A stretch of 40,997 bases of DNA from an uncultured Ignavibacteriales bacterium (GTDB lineage: Bacteria > Bacteroidota > Ignavibacteria > Ignavibacteriales > Ignavibacteriaceae): NCBI GenBank assembly GCA_903929035.1, contig CAIYTF010000171.1, positions 1 to 40,997 on the forward strand, written 5' to 3'. Made by a program: the position numbers and the translations under genes. Shown piece after piece: positions 1-7,130 of this stretch (position 1 is the first letter of the stretch; the number at the start of each line of letters is the position of its first letter). The notes beneath the pieces were generated by a model, which searched no databases, was not told the origin of the DNA, and saw only the letters and a list, made by a program, of their open reading frames with translations.

Positions 1-74
1 CGGGCACGTTTGGGATCCGCTTAATAACAGGAGATGATCTTATTTCAATCCGGCAAGAATTAAACTTTGAATAG
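1..74 (+). CDS. C-terminal end of an unidentified protein (partial)
   Basis: Frame 3 is open from the window edge to a TAG at 72-74 and encodes 23 residues beginning GTFGIRLITGDDLISIRQEL. The composition and the gap before the next gene look like a genuine protein tail, but the fragment is too short to assign a family. Its start lies outside the window. Confidence 0.4.
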   Translation, partial: GTFGIRLITGDDLISIRQELNFE

Positions 75-130
75 CTTTGTATTTACGGTTTTTTTTTGTA
101 ATATGCAGTGTCTAATAAAGGAGTTTCCAG

Positions 131-292
131 ATGGCTAAACAACAAACGTTTGTTGATAAATCCAAAAAGCAAAAACAAACCGGTGTTAATGTTAAAGTTG
201 TAAAAGCGGTAAAAGTCGCCAAAGGCAGTTTTAAGTATAACGAAAAGTTTGTCAAACTTGATGACATTGCTAAAGTCACCGAGATTAAGTGA
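131..292 (+). CDS. small basic hypothetical protein (53 aa)
   Basis: ATG at 131 is preceded by a good Shine-Dalgarno (AAAGGAG, 118-124), better than most genes here. The frame runs 53 residues to TGA at 290-292 and is followed at once by a rho-independent terminator, so it forms a complete small transcription unit. The protein starts MAKQQTFVDKSKKQK, is rich in Lys and Val, and has no Cys, signal peptide or membrane segment. The second half (VVKAVKVAKGSFKYNEKFVKL) could form a small beta structure. I do not recognise a family. A role in nucleic acid or ribosome binding would fit the charge but is only a guess. Confidence 0.65.
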   Translation: MAKQQTFVDKSKKQKQTGVNVKVVKAVKVAKGSFKYNEKFVKLDDIAKVTEIK

Positions 293-294
293 TT

Positions 295-319
295 AAAAGC
301 GGCTTATGCCGCTTTTTTT
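295..319 (+). terminator. rho-independent terminator after the 53-aa gene
   Basis: AAAAGCGGC-TTAT-GCCGCTTTT forms a nine-pair stem with a four-base loop followed by a T run ending at 319. It begins three bases after the stop of the small gene. It overlaps the last bases of the convergent rpiB and may serve both strands. Confidence 0.85.
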
Positions 320-764
320 ATTTTTGCTCCAATGCCAATACTTTATCTAATCTCCTTTGGTGTCTTTCCTCAAAGGAATACTCTTCATTGATAAAACCGT
401 CAACTAATTCCTCGGCAAGTGCCCCGCCGATTATTCTTCCGCCTAAGCACAAAATATTCATATCATCGTGGCGGACTCCCTGTTTCGCGGAATAAATATC
501 GTGACATAAACACGCGCGTGCGCCTGCTACCTTATTCGCAGCAATCACCGCGCCAACACCGCTCCCGCAAATCAAAATACCTTTAGCTGCTTCACCGGCG
601 GCAATTCTTCGGGCAACCGGAATGGCAAAATCCGGATAGTCGTCTTTTTCATCATATACAGTGTTTCCCGCGTCAACCACTTCTAAGCCTTTACCTGTTA
701 AATACTTTTTTATTTCCTCTTTCAAACCGAACCCCGCGTGATCACCGCCAATTATTATTTTCAC
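318..764 (-). CDS. rpiB: ribose-5-phosphate isomerase B
   Basis: Interconverts ribose 5-phosphate and ribulose 5-phosphate in the non-oxidative pentose phosphate pathway, in the cytoplasm. The 148-residue length matches the RpiB/LacAB family. The N-terminus IGGDHAGFGLK (5-15) carries the conserved Asp8-His9 substrate site. The segment ICGSGVGAVIAANKV holds Cys66, which aligns with the catalytic cysteine of RpiB. His88, His98 (in GVRHDDMN) and the LGGRIIGG segment also fit the family. It converges on the 53-aa gene and shares its terminator. The related LacA/LacB or sugar-phosphate isomerases are the main alternative, but in this genomic setting RpiB is far more likely. Confidence 0.93.
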   Translation of the reverse strand: MKIIIGGDHAGFGLKEEIKKYLTGKGLEVVDAGNTVYDEKDDYPDFAIPVARRIAAGEAAKGILICGSGVGAVIAANKVAGARACLCHDIYSAKQGVRHDDMNILCLGGRIIGGALAEELVDGFINEEYSFEERHQRRLDKVLALEQK

Positions 765-866
765 TCTTCAACCAAACTATAATTTGTAATTAATAAATAC
801 GTGTCCTCAAATTTAACTATCAACAGCCATTCCGCCATTTACTATTTGGGTTAAAACTCCACATTA

Positions 867-1763
867 TTACTTCTGCACTCTTAATGCAATTAAATAATAT
901 TTCCATAGTTTTTTATGGTAAGCAAAATACTGTGCAAGTCCTGTTCTATAGTGCCTTCTGGAAAAATAACTTCCTGCCTTATATAAATTATAAAGGTCCT
1001 TTTTGGAAAAACAACTTACTCGCTTATATAAAATATAAAAGAAAGTTCCATACATTCCCAAGATTGAAGCAGCAAATATTCTATTTACCGAAGGATAAAC
1101 TTTTTTGGTTACATCCAAAGAATTGAAAACTGAAAATCCAAACGGCGCGGCAGAGGCTTCTATTTCTGAAAATGTAAGTATATCACTCATTGCCCATCCA
1201 TTTATCATTTCCTGCATAACTACCGAGTCGTCAATAGAGTATGAATAAGCTTTACAAACATCTCCAATCAAAAGTCGACCTCCCGGTTTTAGTATCCTAC
1301 GAACTTCTTTGAAGAACAGATTCTTATCTGCAGCGGTCTGAAAACTTTCTATAGCCCAAACAACATCAAATGTATTATCATCAAATGAAGTATTATAGTA
1401 GCTCATCGCCTGAAATGATGTAATATCTGAGACTGAATGTTTTTCTGATTGAGCAGCAGCAGTCTTAACCTGTTTTTCACTAAGAGTAATCCCGACAATT
1501 TTGCATCCAAATTTTTTTGCAATAAAAATAGAAGATCCGCCAACACCGCAGCCGGCATCCAAAACATAATCGCTTGAATTTAATAATCCAATTTCTGCAA
1601 GTAATGCATTTGTGTTGAGAATTGCATCAGCAAGCGTCTTATTTGTTTTATCCCAAACACCATAATGAAGCCCGAGACTCTGCTCGAATTTCCAGAATCT
1701 TCTGTAGTGTACTTCTGTACTGTCGTAATAACTTATAATATCATTTTCAGTAAATTTTTTCAT
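867..1763 (-). CDS. class I SAM-dependent methyltransferase
   Basis: A 298-residue cytoplasmic methyltransferase. SAM-binding motif I is VLDAGCGVGG (67-76), followed by IVGITLSEKQV, where the acidic or hydroxyl end of strand beta-2 would sit, then FDVVWAIESF and ILKPGGRLLIGDV. The N-terminal part (YYDSTEVHYRRFW..LGLHYGVW) and the GITLS motif are typical of the group containing tocopherol, sterol C24 and cyclopropane-type methyltransferases, so a small lipophilic or quinone-like acceptor is plausible. The basic, aromatic C-terminus (about 240-298) may contact membrane. It stands alone, 67 bases downstream of panC, with no obvious Shine-Dalgarno. The substrate cannot be decided from sequence. 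Confidence 0.85.
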   Translation of the reverse strand: MKKFTENDIISYYDSTEVHYRRFWKFEQSLGLHYGVWDKTNKTLADAILNTNALLAEIGLLNSSDYVLDAGCGVGGSSIFIAKKFGCKIVGITLSEKQVKTAAAQSEKHSVSDITSFQAMSYYNTSFDDNTFDVVWAIESFQTAADKNLFFKEVRRILKPGGRLLIGDVCKAYSYSIDDSVVMQEMINGWAMSDILTFSEIEASAAPFGFSVFNSLDVTKKVYPSVNRIFAASILGMYGTFFYILYKRVSCFSKKDLYNLYKAGSYFSRRHYRTGLAQYFAYHKKLWKYYLIALRVQK

Positions 1764-1830
1764 TTGGATTTTGATTTGTTATTAAATATGTAACTTGTTA
1801 CCACTGAGTTTTTTTTCAATCTTCCCTCCT

Positions 1831-2679
1831 TCACTGCATAACCGGAATTTCTTCGCGATAATCAATATACAGATTATCAATAAGCCGTGTCTTTCCAAAC
1901 TTAAATGCTACAAGTATGAAATATTCTCCGCCCTGCTCAATCTTATCTATCGAATGAAATGTTTTTGCATTGACAATTTTTATATAATCCGGCAAGCCTG
2001 TTTTTGCACCGGAAAGATGTTTCTGCATTGCTTTAATAATAACTGCACAATCGTATTTACCGATTTCAATAAACTCTTTTGCTATTTTCAAAGATTGAGA
2101 AATTAATACAGCTTCACTTCTCTCCTCGCTTGAGAGATAAATGTTGCGGGAACTTAACGCGAGTCCATCAGTTTCGCGCACGATCGGTTCGATATGCACT
2201 TTTATAGGGGCACACTGATCAGCTGCCATCTTCGCGAGAATCGTGGCTTGCTGAGCATCTTTTTGCCCGAAATAAGCATTATCTGCAAGCGTTGCATTGA
2301 ACAAAATATTTACAATAGTAGTCACGCCCTTGAAGTGGATTGGGCGAATTTCTCCTTCAATCACGTTTGAAAGTTCTTCAACTGTAATATACGTGCTAAA
2401 TCCAGGTGGATAAATATCAGCTGCTTCAGGCGCAAAAATATAATCTACATTTTCATTTTCTAATATTTTTTTATCCCGCTCTAAGTCACGCGGATATCGG
2501 TTAAAGTCTTCATTAGGCGCAAACTGTGCCGGGTTTACAAATATTGATACAATAGTTACATCATTCGCGGCTTTGGAACCGCGGACAAGTGAAATATGTC
2601 CTTCGTGCAGAAAGCCCATAGTTGGAACTAAACCAAGAGATTTACCTTCTCTTTTTAGATTTTTTGCAATGGACTGCAT
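1831..2679 (-). CDS. panC: pantothenate synthetase (pantoate-beta-alanine ligase)
   Basis: Condenses pantoate with beta-alanine using ATP, the last step of pantothenate synthesis. Visible signatures are VPTMGFLHEGHISLV (ATP site, HIGH-like HEGH), VSIFVNPAQFAPNEDFNRYPRDLE, YFGQKDAQQ and the KMSKS-like LSSRNIYLSSEER. The only canonical start in frame is the ATG at 2679, but this removes the first beta strand. Nine further codons upstream (IKIITSKQE) fit the family N-terminus and begin with ATA at 2706, seven bases after the accD stop and behind GAGG. With that start the VPTM methionine becomes residue 30, as in E. coli PanC. It follows accD closely and is probably co-transcribed with it. Function is certain; the start is not. 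Confidence 0.93.
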   Translation of the reverse strand: MQSIAKNLKREGKSLGLVPTMGFLHEGHISLVRGSKAANDVTIVSIFVNPAQFAPNEDFNRYPRDLERDKKILENENVDYIFAPEAADIYPPGFSTYITVEELSNVIEGEIRPIHFKGVTTIVNILFNATLADNAYFGQKDAQQATILAKMAADQCAPIKVHIEPIVRETDGLALSSRNIYLSSEERSEAVLISQSLKIAKEFIEIGKYDCAVIIKAMQKHLSGAKTGLPDYIKIVNAKTFHSIDKIEQGGEYFILVAFKFGKTRLIDNLYIDYREEIPVMQ

Positions 2680-2713
2680 CTCTTGTTTAGAAGTGATAAT
2701 TTTTATGACAGCC

Positions 2714-3553
2714 TCAACTAACTAATTCCAAAAAAGTGGAAATAGTATTTTTTAGTTCTTTGCGTGATACAACAGTATCAATAAATCCGTGCTCAAGTAA
2801 AAATTCCGAAGTTTGGAATCCGGGCGGCAGATCGCGTCCAATAGTCTGTTTAATAACTCTGGGACCCGCGAATGCAATCAATGCTTTTGGTTCGGCAATA
2901 TTAATATCGCCAAGCATTGCAAAACTTGCAGTTGTTCCGCCGGTCGTTGGGTCGGTGAGAACAGATATGTATGGTAATTTTTCTTCTGAAAGCATCGCGA
3001 GTTTAGCACTTGTTTTAGCCATCTGCATTAGAGACAATGCACCCTCCATCATTCTCGCGCCTCCCGACGCGGAAATAATAATGACGGGCAGCTTGCTTTT
3101 TATTGCTTTATCAATCAGACGCGCGATCTTTTCACCAACCACGGACCCCATACTTCCGCCGATAAACTTAAAATCCATACAAGCTAACGCGACTTCTCTG
3201 CCGTTCATTTTTCCGGTTCCGGTTCGTACAGCATCATAAAGACCCGTTGATTTCATAACGCCCGCGATTCTATCAGAATATTTTTTCGTGTCGGTAAACT
3301 GCAATGGGTCGGCAGATCGGACTTTCTTGTTTATTTCTTTAAAGGAATCGTCATCTAAGAGAACCTTTATGTACTCCGCGCTGCCAATCCTGAAATGAAA
3401 TTGGCATTTAGAACATACCCAAAGATTTTGTTCAAGTTGTTTTTTGTGAAATATTTCCGCGCACTCGCTGCATTTTTCCCATAAACCATCGGGAAGATCA
3501 TTCTTCCGCGATTCCGGATCAATATTTTGCTTAGACCTTTTAAACCAAGCCAT
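2714..3553 (-). CDS. accD: acetyl-CoA carboxylase carboxyltransferase subunit beta
   Basis: Transfers the carboxyl group from biotin to acetyl-CoA, the first step of fatty acid synthesis, together with AccA (not in this window). The 279-residue protein has the N-terminal zinc ribbon C28-x2-C31-x15-C47-x2-C50 and the crotonase-like carboxyltransferase core with [20 protein letters not shown] and [22 protein letters not shown] chose the ATG at 3553 (MAWFKRS) over an upstream in-frame ATG at 3586 because it gives the family N-terminus, has GGAAGG five bases upstream, and lies one base after the DUF1573 stop. panC follows directly. Confidence 0.95.
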   Translation of the reverse strand: MAWFKRSKQNIDPESRKNDLPDGLWEKCSECAEIFHKKQLEQNLWVCSKCQFHFRIGSAEYIKVLLDDDSFKEINKKVRSADPLQFTDTKKYSDRIAGVMKSTGLYDAVRTGTGKMNGREVALACMDFKFIGGSMGSVVGEKIARLIDKAIKSKLPVIIISASGGARMMEGALSLMQMAKTSAKLAMLSEEKLPYISVLTDPTTGGTTASFAMLGDINIAEPKALIAFAGPRVIKQTIGRDLPPGFQTSEFLLEHGFIDTVVSRKELKNTISTFLELVS

Positions 3554-3554
3554 T

Positions 3555-4274
3555 TCAGCCTTCCTTTTTTTGTATATCCGCGGCAATAGTAAGAACTTTC
3601 ACACCATCTGCCCTTTCATTAGTCGTAATAGTAATTGTTCTTGTTGTATGACCTGAACGATTGGCAGTATCAAACTTAATCTTGATTGTGCCTTTTTCGC
3701 CGGGCTTAAGCAGTTTTGAACTTGCCATAGCGGCAGTACAGCCGCAAGAAGTCTGAATGTTCTTAATTTCTAACCCGCTTGTCCCAATATTCTTAAACGA
3801 GAATTGGTACTCGAGTATTGTTCCTTCCTTCGCGCTTCCAAAATTATGTTCGGTTTCAGCAAACTCAATTTTTGGTCCAACTATCTCTGCTTTTGGTGCC
3901 ATTTCTTCAAGTACTGTTCCTTTCATTGTCAAACGGGTCTGAGGGTTTTCTTTATCGTTTGAAGCGATAGAAATATATTTTGTCTGCGCTCCGACTTTAT
4001 CCATTGAATTAAATTCAACTTTCAAGTTAATTGATTCTCCCTGTAATACTTCTTTCTTCTGCAAATCAAATGCAGTGCAGCCACAAGATGTAATAACACT
4101 TGATATTTTTAAAGTGTCATCGCCTTTGTTCACAATTTGGAACGTGTGCTTAACAATTTCTCCCTGTTTAATAGTGCCGAAATCAAAAGAATCATTCGGT
4201 AAATATATTTTCTGACCAAAAATCTGCGCGTATATGCACAGAGAACCGGCTAAAATAAAAAATAAAGTCCTCAT
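3555..4274 (-). CDS. exported protein with two DUF1573 domains
   Basis: A 239-residue protein with a clear signal peptide (residues 1-21, [20 protein letters not shown]). Two similar immunoglobulin-like DUF1573 repeats follow, at about 25-120 and 138-235. Each has the family hallmark TSCGCTA (62-68 and 175-181) after a strand ending DTLKISSV or GLEIKNIQ. The family is common in Bacteroidota envelopes; its molecular function is not established. Paired cysteines in each repeat suggest disulfides or metal contact. It is the first gene of a probable DUF1573-accD-panC operon (one base between this stop and the accD ATG), although the products have no obvious shared role. Confidence 0.88.
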   Translation of the reverse strand: MRTLFFILAGSLCIYAQIFGQKIYLPNDSFDFGTIKQGEIVKHTFQIVNKGDDTLKISSVITSCGCTAFDLQKKEVLQGESINLKVEFNSMDKVGAQTKYISIASNDKENPQTRLTMKGTVLEEMAPKAEIVGPKIEFAETEHNFGSAKEGTILEYQFSFKNIGTSGLEIKNIQTSCGCTAAMASSKLLKPGEKGTIKIKFDTANRSGHTTRTITITTNERADGVKVLTIAADIQKKEG

Positions 4275-4380
4275 TCATTTTTTCCTTATTTATGATAAAT
4301 ATTGTCTTGAACTATGATTTTTACAAGCTAAATAATTACTGTCATAGTTCGGAGGGTAATTCAACTCCGATAACTAAGTC
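4275..4380. other. inverted-repeat-rich intergenic leader upstream of the DUF1573 gene
   Basis: Two overlapping hairpins lie upstream of the DUF1573 start: AACTATGA (4310-4317) with TCATAGTT (4342-4349), and AGTTCGGAG (4346-4354) with CTCCGATAACT (4365-4375). They cannot both form at once. No T run follows either on the minus strand, so a terminator is unlikely. An mRNA leader structure or repeat debris next to the dispersed repeat at 4381-4474 are both possible. Confidence 0.35.
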
Positions 4381-4474
4381 CTTGTAAAGAAATAACCTTT
4401 ACATCTTCTAAATCTAACCTTTGCGGTCTTCGCGTCTTCGCGTGAGAAATTGTAAATGTTATTTCTTATACAAG
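4381..4474 (-). repeat. dispersed inverted-repeat element, copy 1
   Basis: About 94 bases with imperfect terminal inverted repeats: CTTGTAAAGAAATAACCTTT at one end and, on the other strand, CTTGTATAAGAAATAACATT at the other. The core carries the periodic TTTGCGGTCTTCGCGTCTTCG. Read on the minus strand it aligns across most of its length with 11338-11429, including TCACGC-AAGA, GAAG, GTTA-ATTTA and GAAGATGTAAA-GTTATTT. It contains no ORF. The size and termini resemble a MITE. It fills the gap between the AAA ATPase gene and the DUF1573 operon. Confidence 0.6.
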
Positions 4475-4476
4475 CC

Positions 4477-6030
4477 CTAACAGTTAACTATATGAATCGT
4501 TTTACCGTCAATCTTTTCTGTTTTCCAATGTATTTTTTTGTCCCAGCTTTTCTTTTTGCTCCTGTCGAAAATAATAAGCCAACCGATATTTTCGCCCAGT
4601 GTTGTCAGATAATTGCTTAATTGCTCAAGCCCCTCTTTGACAACGGATTTTGAATACATTATTTTCAATTCAATCGGGTATTTGTTGTTTTCGTAAACCA
4701 CGCATAAATCCATTCGCTCCCTGCCGGAGGCATATTCTCTTATTATTTCACCCCCGCCGTTGATTATTCGCTGTAAAAATGCCTGTAATATTAAATGAGG
4801 AGCTGCTTCTTTATACTCGTATTTTTCCATCCAAATATCGGAGTTTTCACGCCAAAATTGCTGAAAGCCTTTTAACAATCCTGTCATATCGATATTACCT
4901 AAGCTATCTATCCATTTAATCGGCACTTGACTATTTAGATTAAATTGCGTGTTATAACTTAAAGTTCGTATAATAACTTCCGCGTATATTTTATTTGCCG
5001 GACGCAAAATTTTATCGGCATCTTTTATCAATCCCAAATCCAAACAATACCGCGTGTCATCGTCCAAAATATGTAGGTCGTTGGTTTTTCCCAAGATGAT
5101 AGATTCAATAATTTTTTGAACTCTCGGTTCTTTCAATTTATCAAGCAGGCTGTCAATATGAGTTTCCCGCCGCAATATTATGTTTTGGATCGCTTGGTCA
5201 ACAAGTTCAACGGTTATCCGCTTAGTATAATCATTTTCCAATATTTTTTGCGTTATTTCCCGGGCAATAGCATTCACGAGCCAAGGCTGTCCGTCAGTTT
5301 GGTCGAACACTCTATCAATTACCGGCTTTTCAAACACCTGTCCCGTTGCCGCTGTATGCTGCGCGTAAAGGGATTCAATATCCTCTATTGAAAAGTTTCT
5401 AATCGTTAAAGCGTCCGAAATAATATTAAAGGGACTCGCTGAACCGAGCGTAAATTGATTTTCTCTCACTTTGGATTTATAGTCCCTGATATTTCGCATT
5501 CCGACAAGTGCTATGCTGTGAACGAAAGGAACTTCGGGTCTGCTAATATAACCATCCCGCAGCTGCCGCAAAAAGGTCACCAAGGTACCGTCTTGCAATC
5601 CGTCTATTTCATCGATAAACAATATAAAAGGTTTGTCGAGAAGAGCACAATAATCCCTCAATGAATTTTTTACTAATGCCGATACATCATCGGAATTTTG
5701 ATTAACGCCAAAACTATCTTTATGAGGCAATTTCGAATATTTCAATTCCGATTTAATATTGGCGAGAATTTGGGGAATACCATCTTTGGGATCACCAAAA
5801 GCCTCGACCGCTTCCAAAGAACAATATAAAGCGTAATAATCACCGGCGGCGTTATAATAGTTTACCAACGCCTTGATTAACGTGGTTTTACCGGTTTGAC
5901 GCGCCGCGTGAATCACGAAATAATGTCCCTGATCTACTATACCGTAAATTTCTTTGTGCCTATTCAGCACCGGAACCATATAATGGCTTTTGTCGTTGCA
6001 AGGACCGGCTATGTTAAAGTATTTTTTCAT
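4477..6030 (-). CDS. AAA-like P-loop ATPase with C-terminal PD-(D/E)XK-like domain
   Basis: 517 residues. The N-terminal ATPase has Walker A ARQTGKTT (43-50), Walker B PFILFIDEIDGL and a following GMRNIRDYK arginine-rich segment. The middle (about 240-400) looks like a winged-helix or lid region. The C-terminus has the nuclease-superfamily pattern ERMDL..(Asp441)..IELKI (Glu454-x-Lys456). Such proteins are frequent in Bacteroidota and Cyanobacteria and resemble archaeal ATPase and AAA-ATPase-like families; the biological role is unknown. I chose ATG 6030 (MKKYFNIAGP) rather than 6093 because the longer version would lie deep in tsaB. Even so it overlaps the end of tsaB by 17 bases, suggesting read-through from the porX-tsaE-tsaB unit. 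A defence or DNA-repair role is possible but unproven. Confidence 0.8.
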   Translation of the reverse strand: MKKYFNIAGPCNDKSHYMVPVLNRHKEIYGIVDQGHYFVIHAARQTGKTTLIKALVNYYNAAGDYYALYCSLEAVEAFGDPKDGIPQILANIKSELKYSKLPHKDSFGVNQNSDDVSALVKNSLRDYCALLDKPFILFIDEIDGLQDGTLVTFLRQLRDGYISRPEVPFVHSIALVGMRNIRDYKSKVRENQFTLGSASPFNIISDALTIRNFSIEDIESLYAQHTAATGQVFEKPVIDRVFDQTDGQPWLVNAIAREITQKILENDYTKRITVELVDQAIQNIILRRETHIDSLLDKLKEPRVQKIIESIILGKTNDLHILDDDTRYCLDLGLIKDADKILRPANKIYAEVIIRTLSYNTQFNLNSQVPIKWIDSLGNIDMTGLLKGFQQFWRENSDIWMEKYEYKEAAPHLILQAFLQRIINGGGEIIREYASGRERMDLCVVYENNKYPIELKIMYSKSVVKEGLEQLSNYLTTLGENIGWLIIFDRSKKKSWDKKIHWKTEKIDGKTIHIVNC

Positions 6031-6706
6031 TGTTTTCTTTTGTCCGAATCGCGGTTTTATGTACCGTAAATTCTTTATAATATTCGGGTTCAATTAAATC
6101 AATTTCAGCAGGCTGAATTGCTTTGCCGAATTGCTCTGCCCATTTCGCGACAAAAAGCGGAGATGGACATACTAAATTAATAAAATTTCGCGACCTAAAC
6201 CAATTTGTGCTTCCTGCTACAAAATCAGATTCTGTTAGCCGTGTTTTCATTTCATCTTCTGTTACAACTTCCACGCTATGTTCAATTTCGAATCCATTAT
6301 CTATTATGGTGAATTTCGCGACAAAATATTCGGTTGTATTTACTTTAGAAGATACAAAAAAATGACTTCCTAACGGGAGAAAATTACTTAACTCAAAAGC
6401 GGCTGCCGAAAAAGTTGGAACCATAATAAGCGGTATCTGCACACCTGTGCAAATCCCTTTTCCGGCACTTAATCCGATACGCAAACCTGTAAACGACCCC
6501 GGACCCTCACTTACAGCAATACATCCCAGTTCTTTCGCGGTAATGCCGAAATTACTAAGACAATTATCAATAAGCGGGATTATTATTGAAGCGTGTTTCC
6601 TTGTTTCAAAGTGTTGAGTTTGAGTGTAGCGCGTTGAATCAAAGTAAATACCAACCGCGCAAACAGACGATGATGTTTCGACAGCTAAAATAGGGTATTT
6701 ATTCAT
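6014..6706 (-). CDS. tsaB: tRNA threonylcarbamoyladenosine biosynthesis protein TsaB
   Basis: Partner and scaffold of TsaD in the complex that attaches threonylcarbamoyl to A37 of ANN-decoding tRNAs. The 230-residue protein shows the ASKHA-fold start ILAVETSSSVCAVGIY (6-21), the conserved histidine segment ETRKHASIIIPLID and the hallmark EGPGSFTGLRIG (67-78). Its ATG overlaps the end of tsaE by eight bases (ATGAATAA), so TsaE and TsaB, which work in the same complex, are probably translationally coupled. Its own 3' end contains the start of the AAA ATPase gene. Confidence 0.93.
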   Translation of the reverse strand: MNKYPILAVETSSSVCAVGIYFDSTRYTQTQHFETRKHASIIIPLIDNCLSNFGITAKELGCIAVSEGPGSFTGLRIGLSAGKGICTGVQIPLIMVPTFSAAAFELSNFLPLGSHFFVSSKVNTTEYFVAKFTIIDNGFEIEHSVEVVTEDEMKTRLTESDFVAGSTNWFRSRNFINLVCPSPLFVAKWAEQFGKAIQPAEIDLIEPEYYKEFTVHKTAIRTKENNEKIL

Positions 6707-7130
6707 ATTTCAAAACCTTGATAAACCGTTCGGTATCTTCACCAATCTCAATTGAAATATCAATTCTATTTAGAGGAAGCACCTCAGGGAACATATTTGC
6801 CCATTCGATTACAATAATTGATTCAGCATCGCCAATCATTTCAAAATAACCTATATCAAAAAGCTCTTCGCTTAACTGAATCCGGTAGAAGTCCAGATGA
6901 TAGAATTTACAACTGCCTGCATACACGTTTACTAATGAAAAAGTAGGGCTGCTAATTTGCTTGATGCCGAATTTCGATGTAATATATTTGGTTATGAAAG
7001 TTTTTCCTGCACCCAATTCTCCATTCAGTGTTACACAAGTTCCGGGAATAATATACTCAAATATTATATCGATAACTGTTTTTGTTTCTTCTTCGGAAAT
7101 AACCCGTTCATCAACAAGCACTACTGTCAA
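6699..7130 (-). CDS. tsaE: tRNA threonylcarbamoyladenosine biosynthesis ATPase TsaE
   Basis: The small P-loop ATPase that drives the TsaB-TsaD t6A complex. Its 143 residues include Walker A GELGAGKT (37-44), the switch-like SPTFSLVNVY (61-70), FYHLDFYRI (77-84) and VIEWAN (107-112), all diagnostic for the family. The start is a TTG at 7130 embedded in the TTGA overlap with the porX stop, so translation probably re-initiates from porX. No separate promoter is visible. Confidence 0.93.
   Translation of the reverse strand: MTVVLVDERVISEEETKTVIDIIFEYIIPGTCVTLNGELGAGKTFITKYITSKFGIKQISSPTFSLVNVYAGSCKFYHLDFYRIQLSEELFDIGYFEMIGDAESIIVIEWANMFPEVLPLNRIDISIEIGEDTERFIKVLKYE

Noticed and set aside
2736-3239. 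Plus-strand 167-residue ORF
   Set aside because: Antisense to accD, whose conserved domains explain the sequence.
3554-3586. Longer accD start at 3586 ([11 protein letters not shown])
   Set aside because: It would overlap the DUF1573 coding end; the internal ATG at 3553 has a proper Shine-Dalgarno and the family N-terminus.
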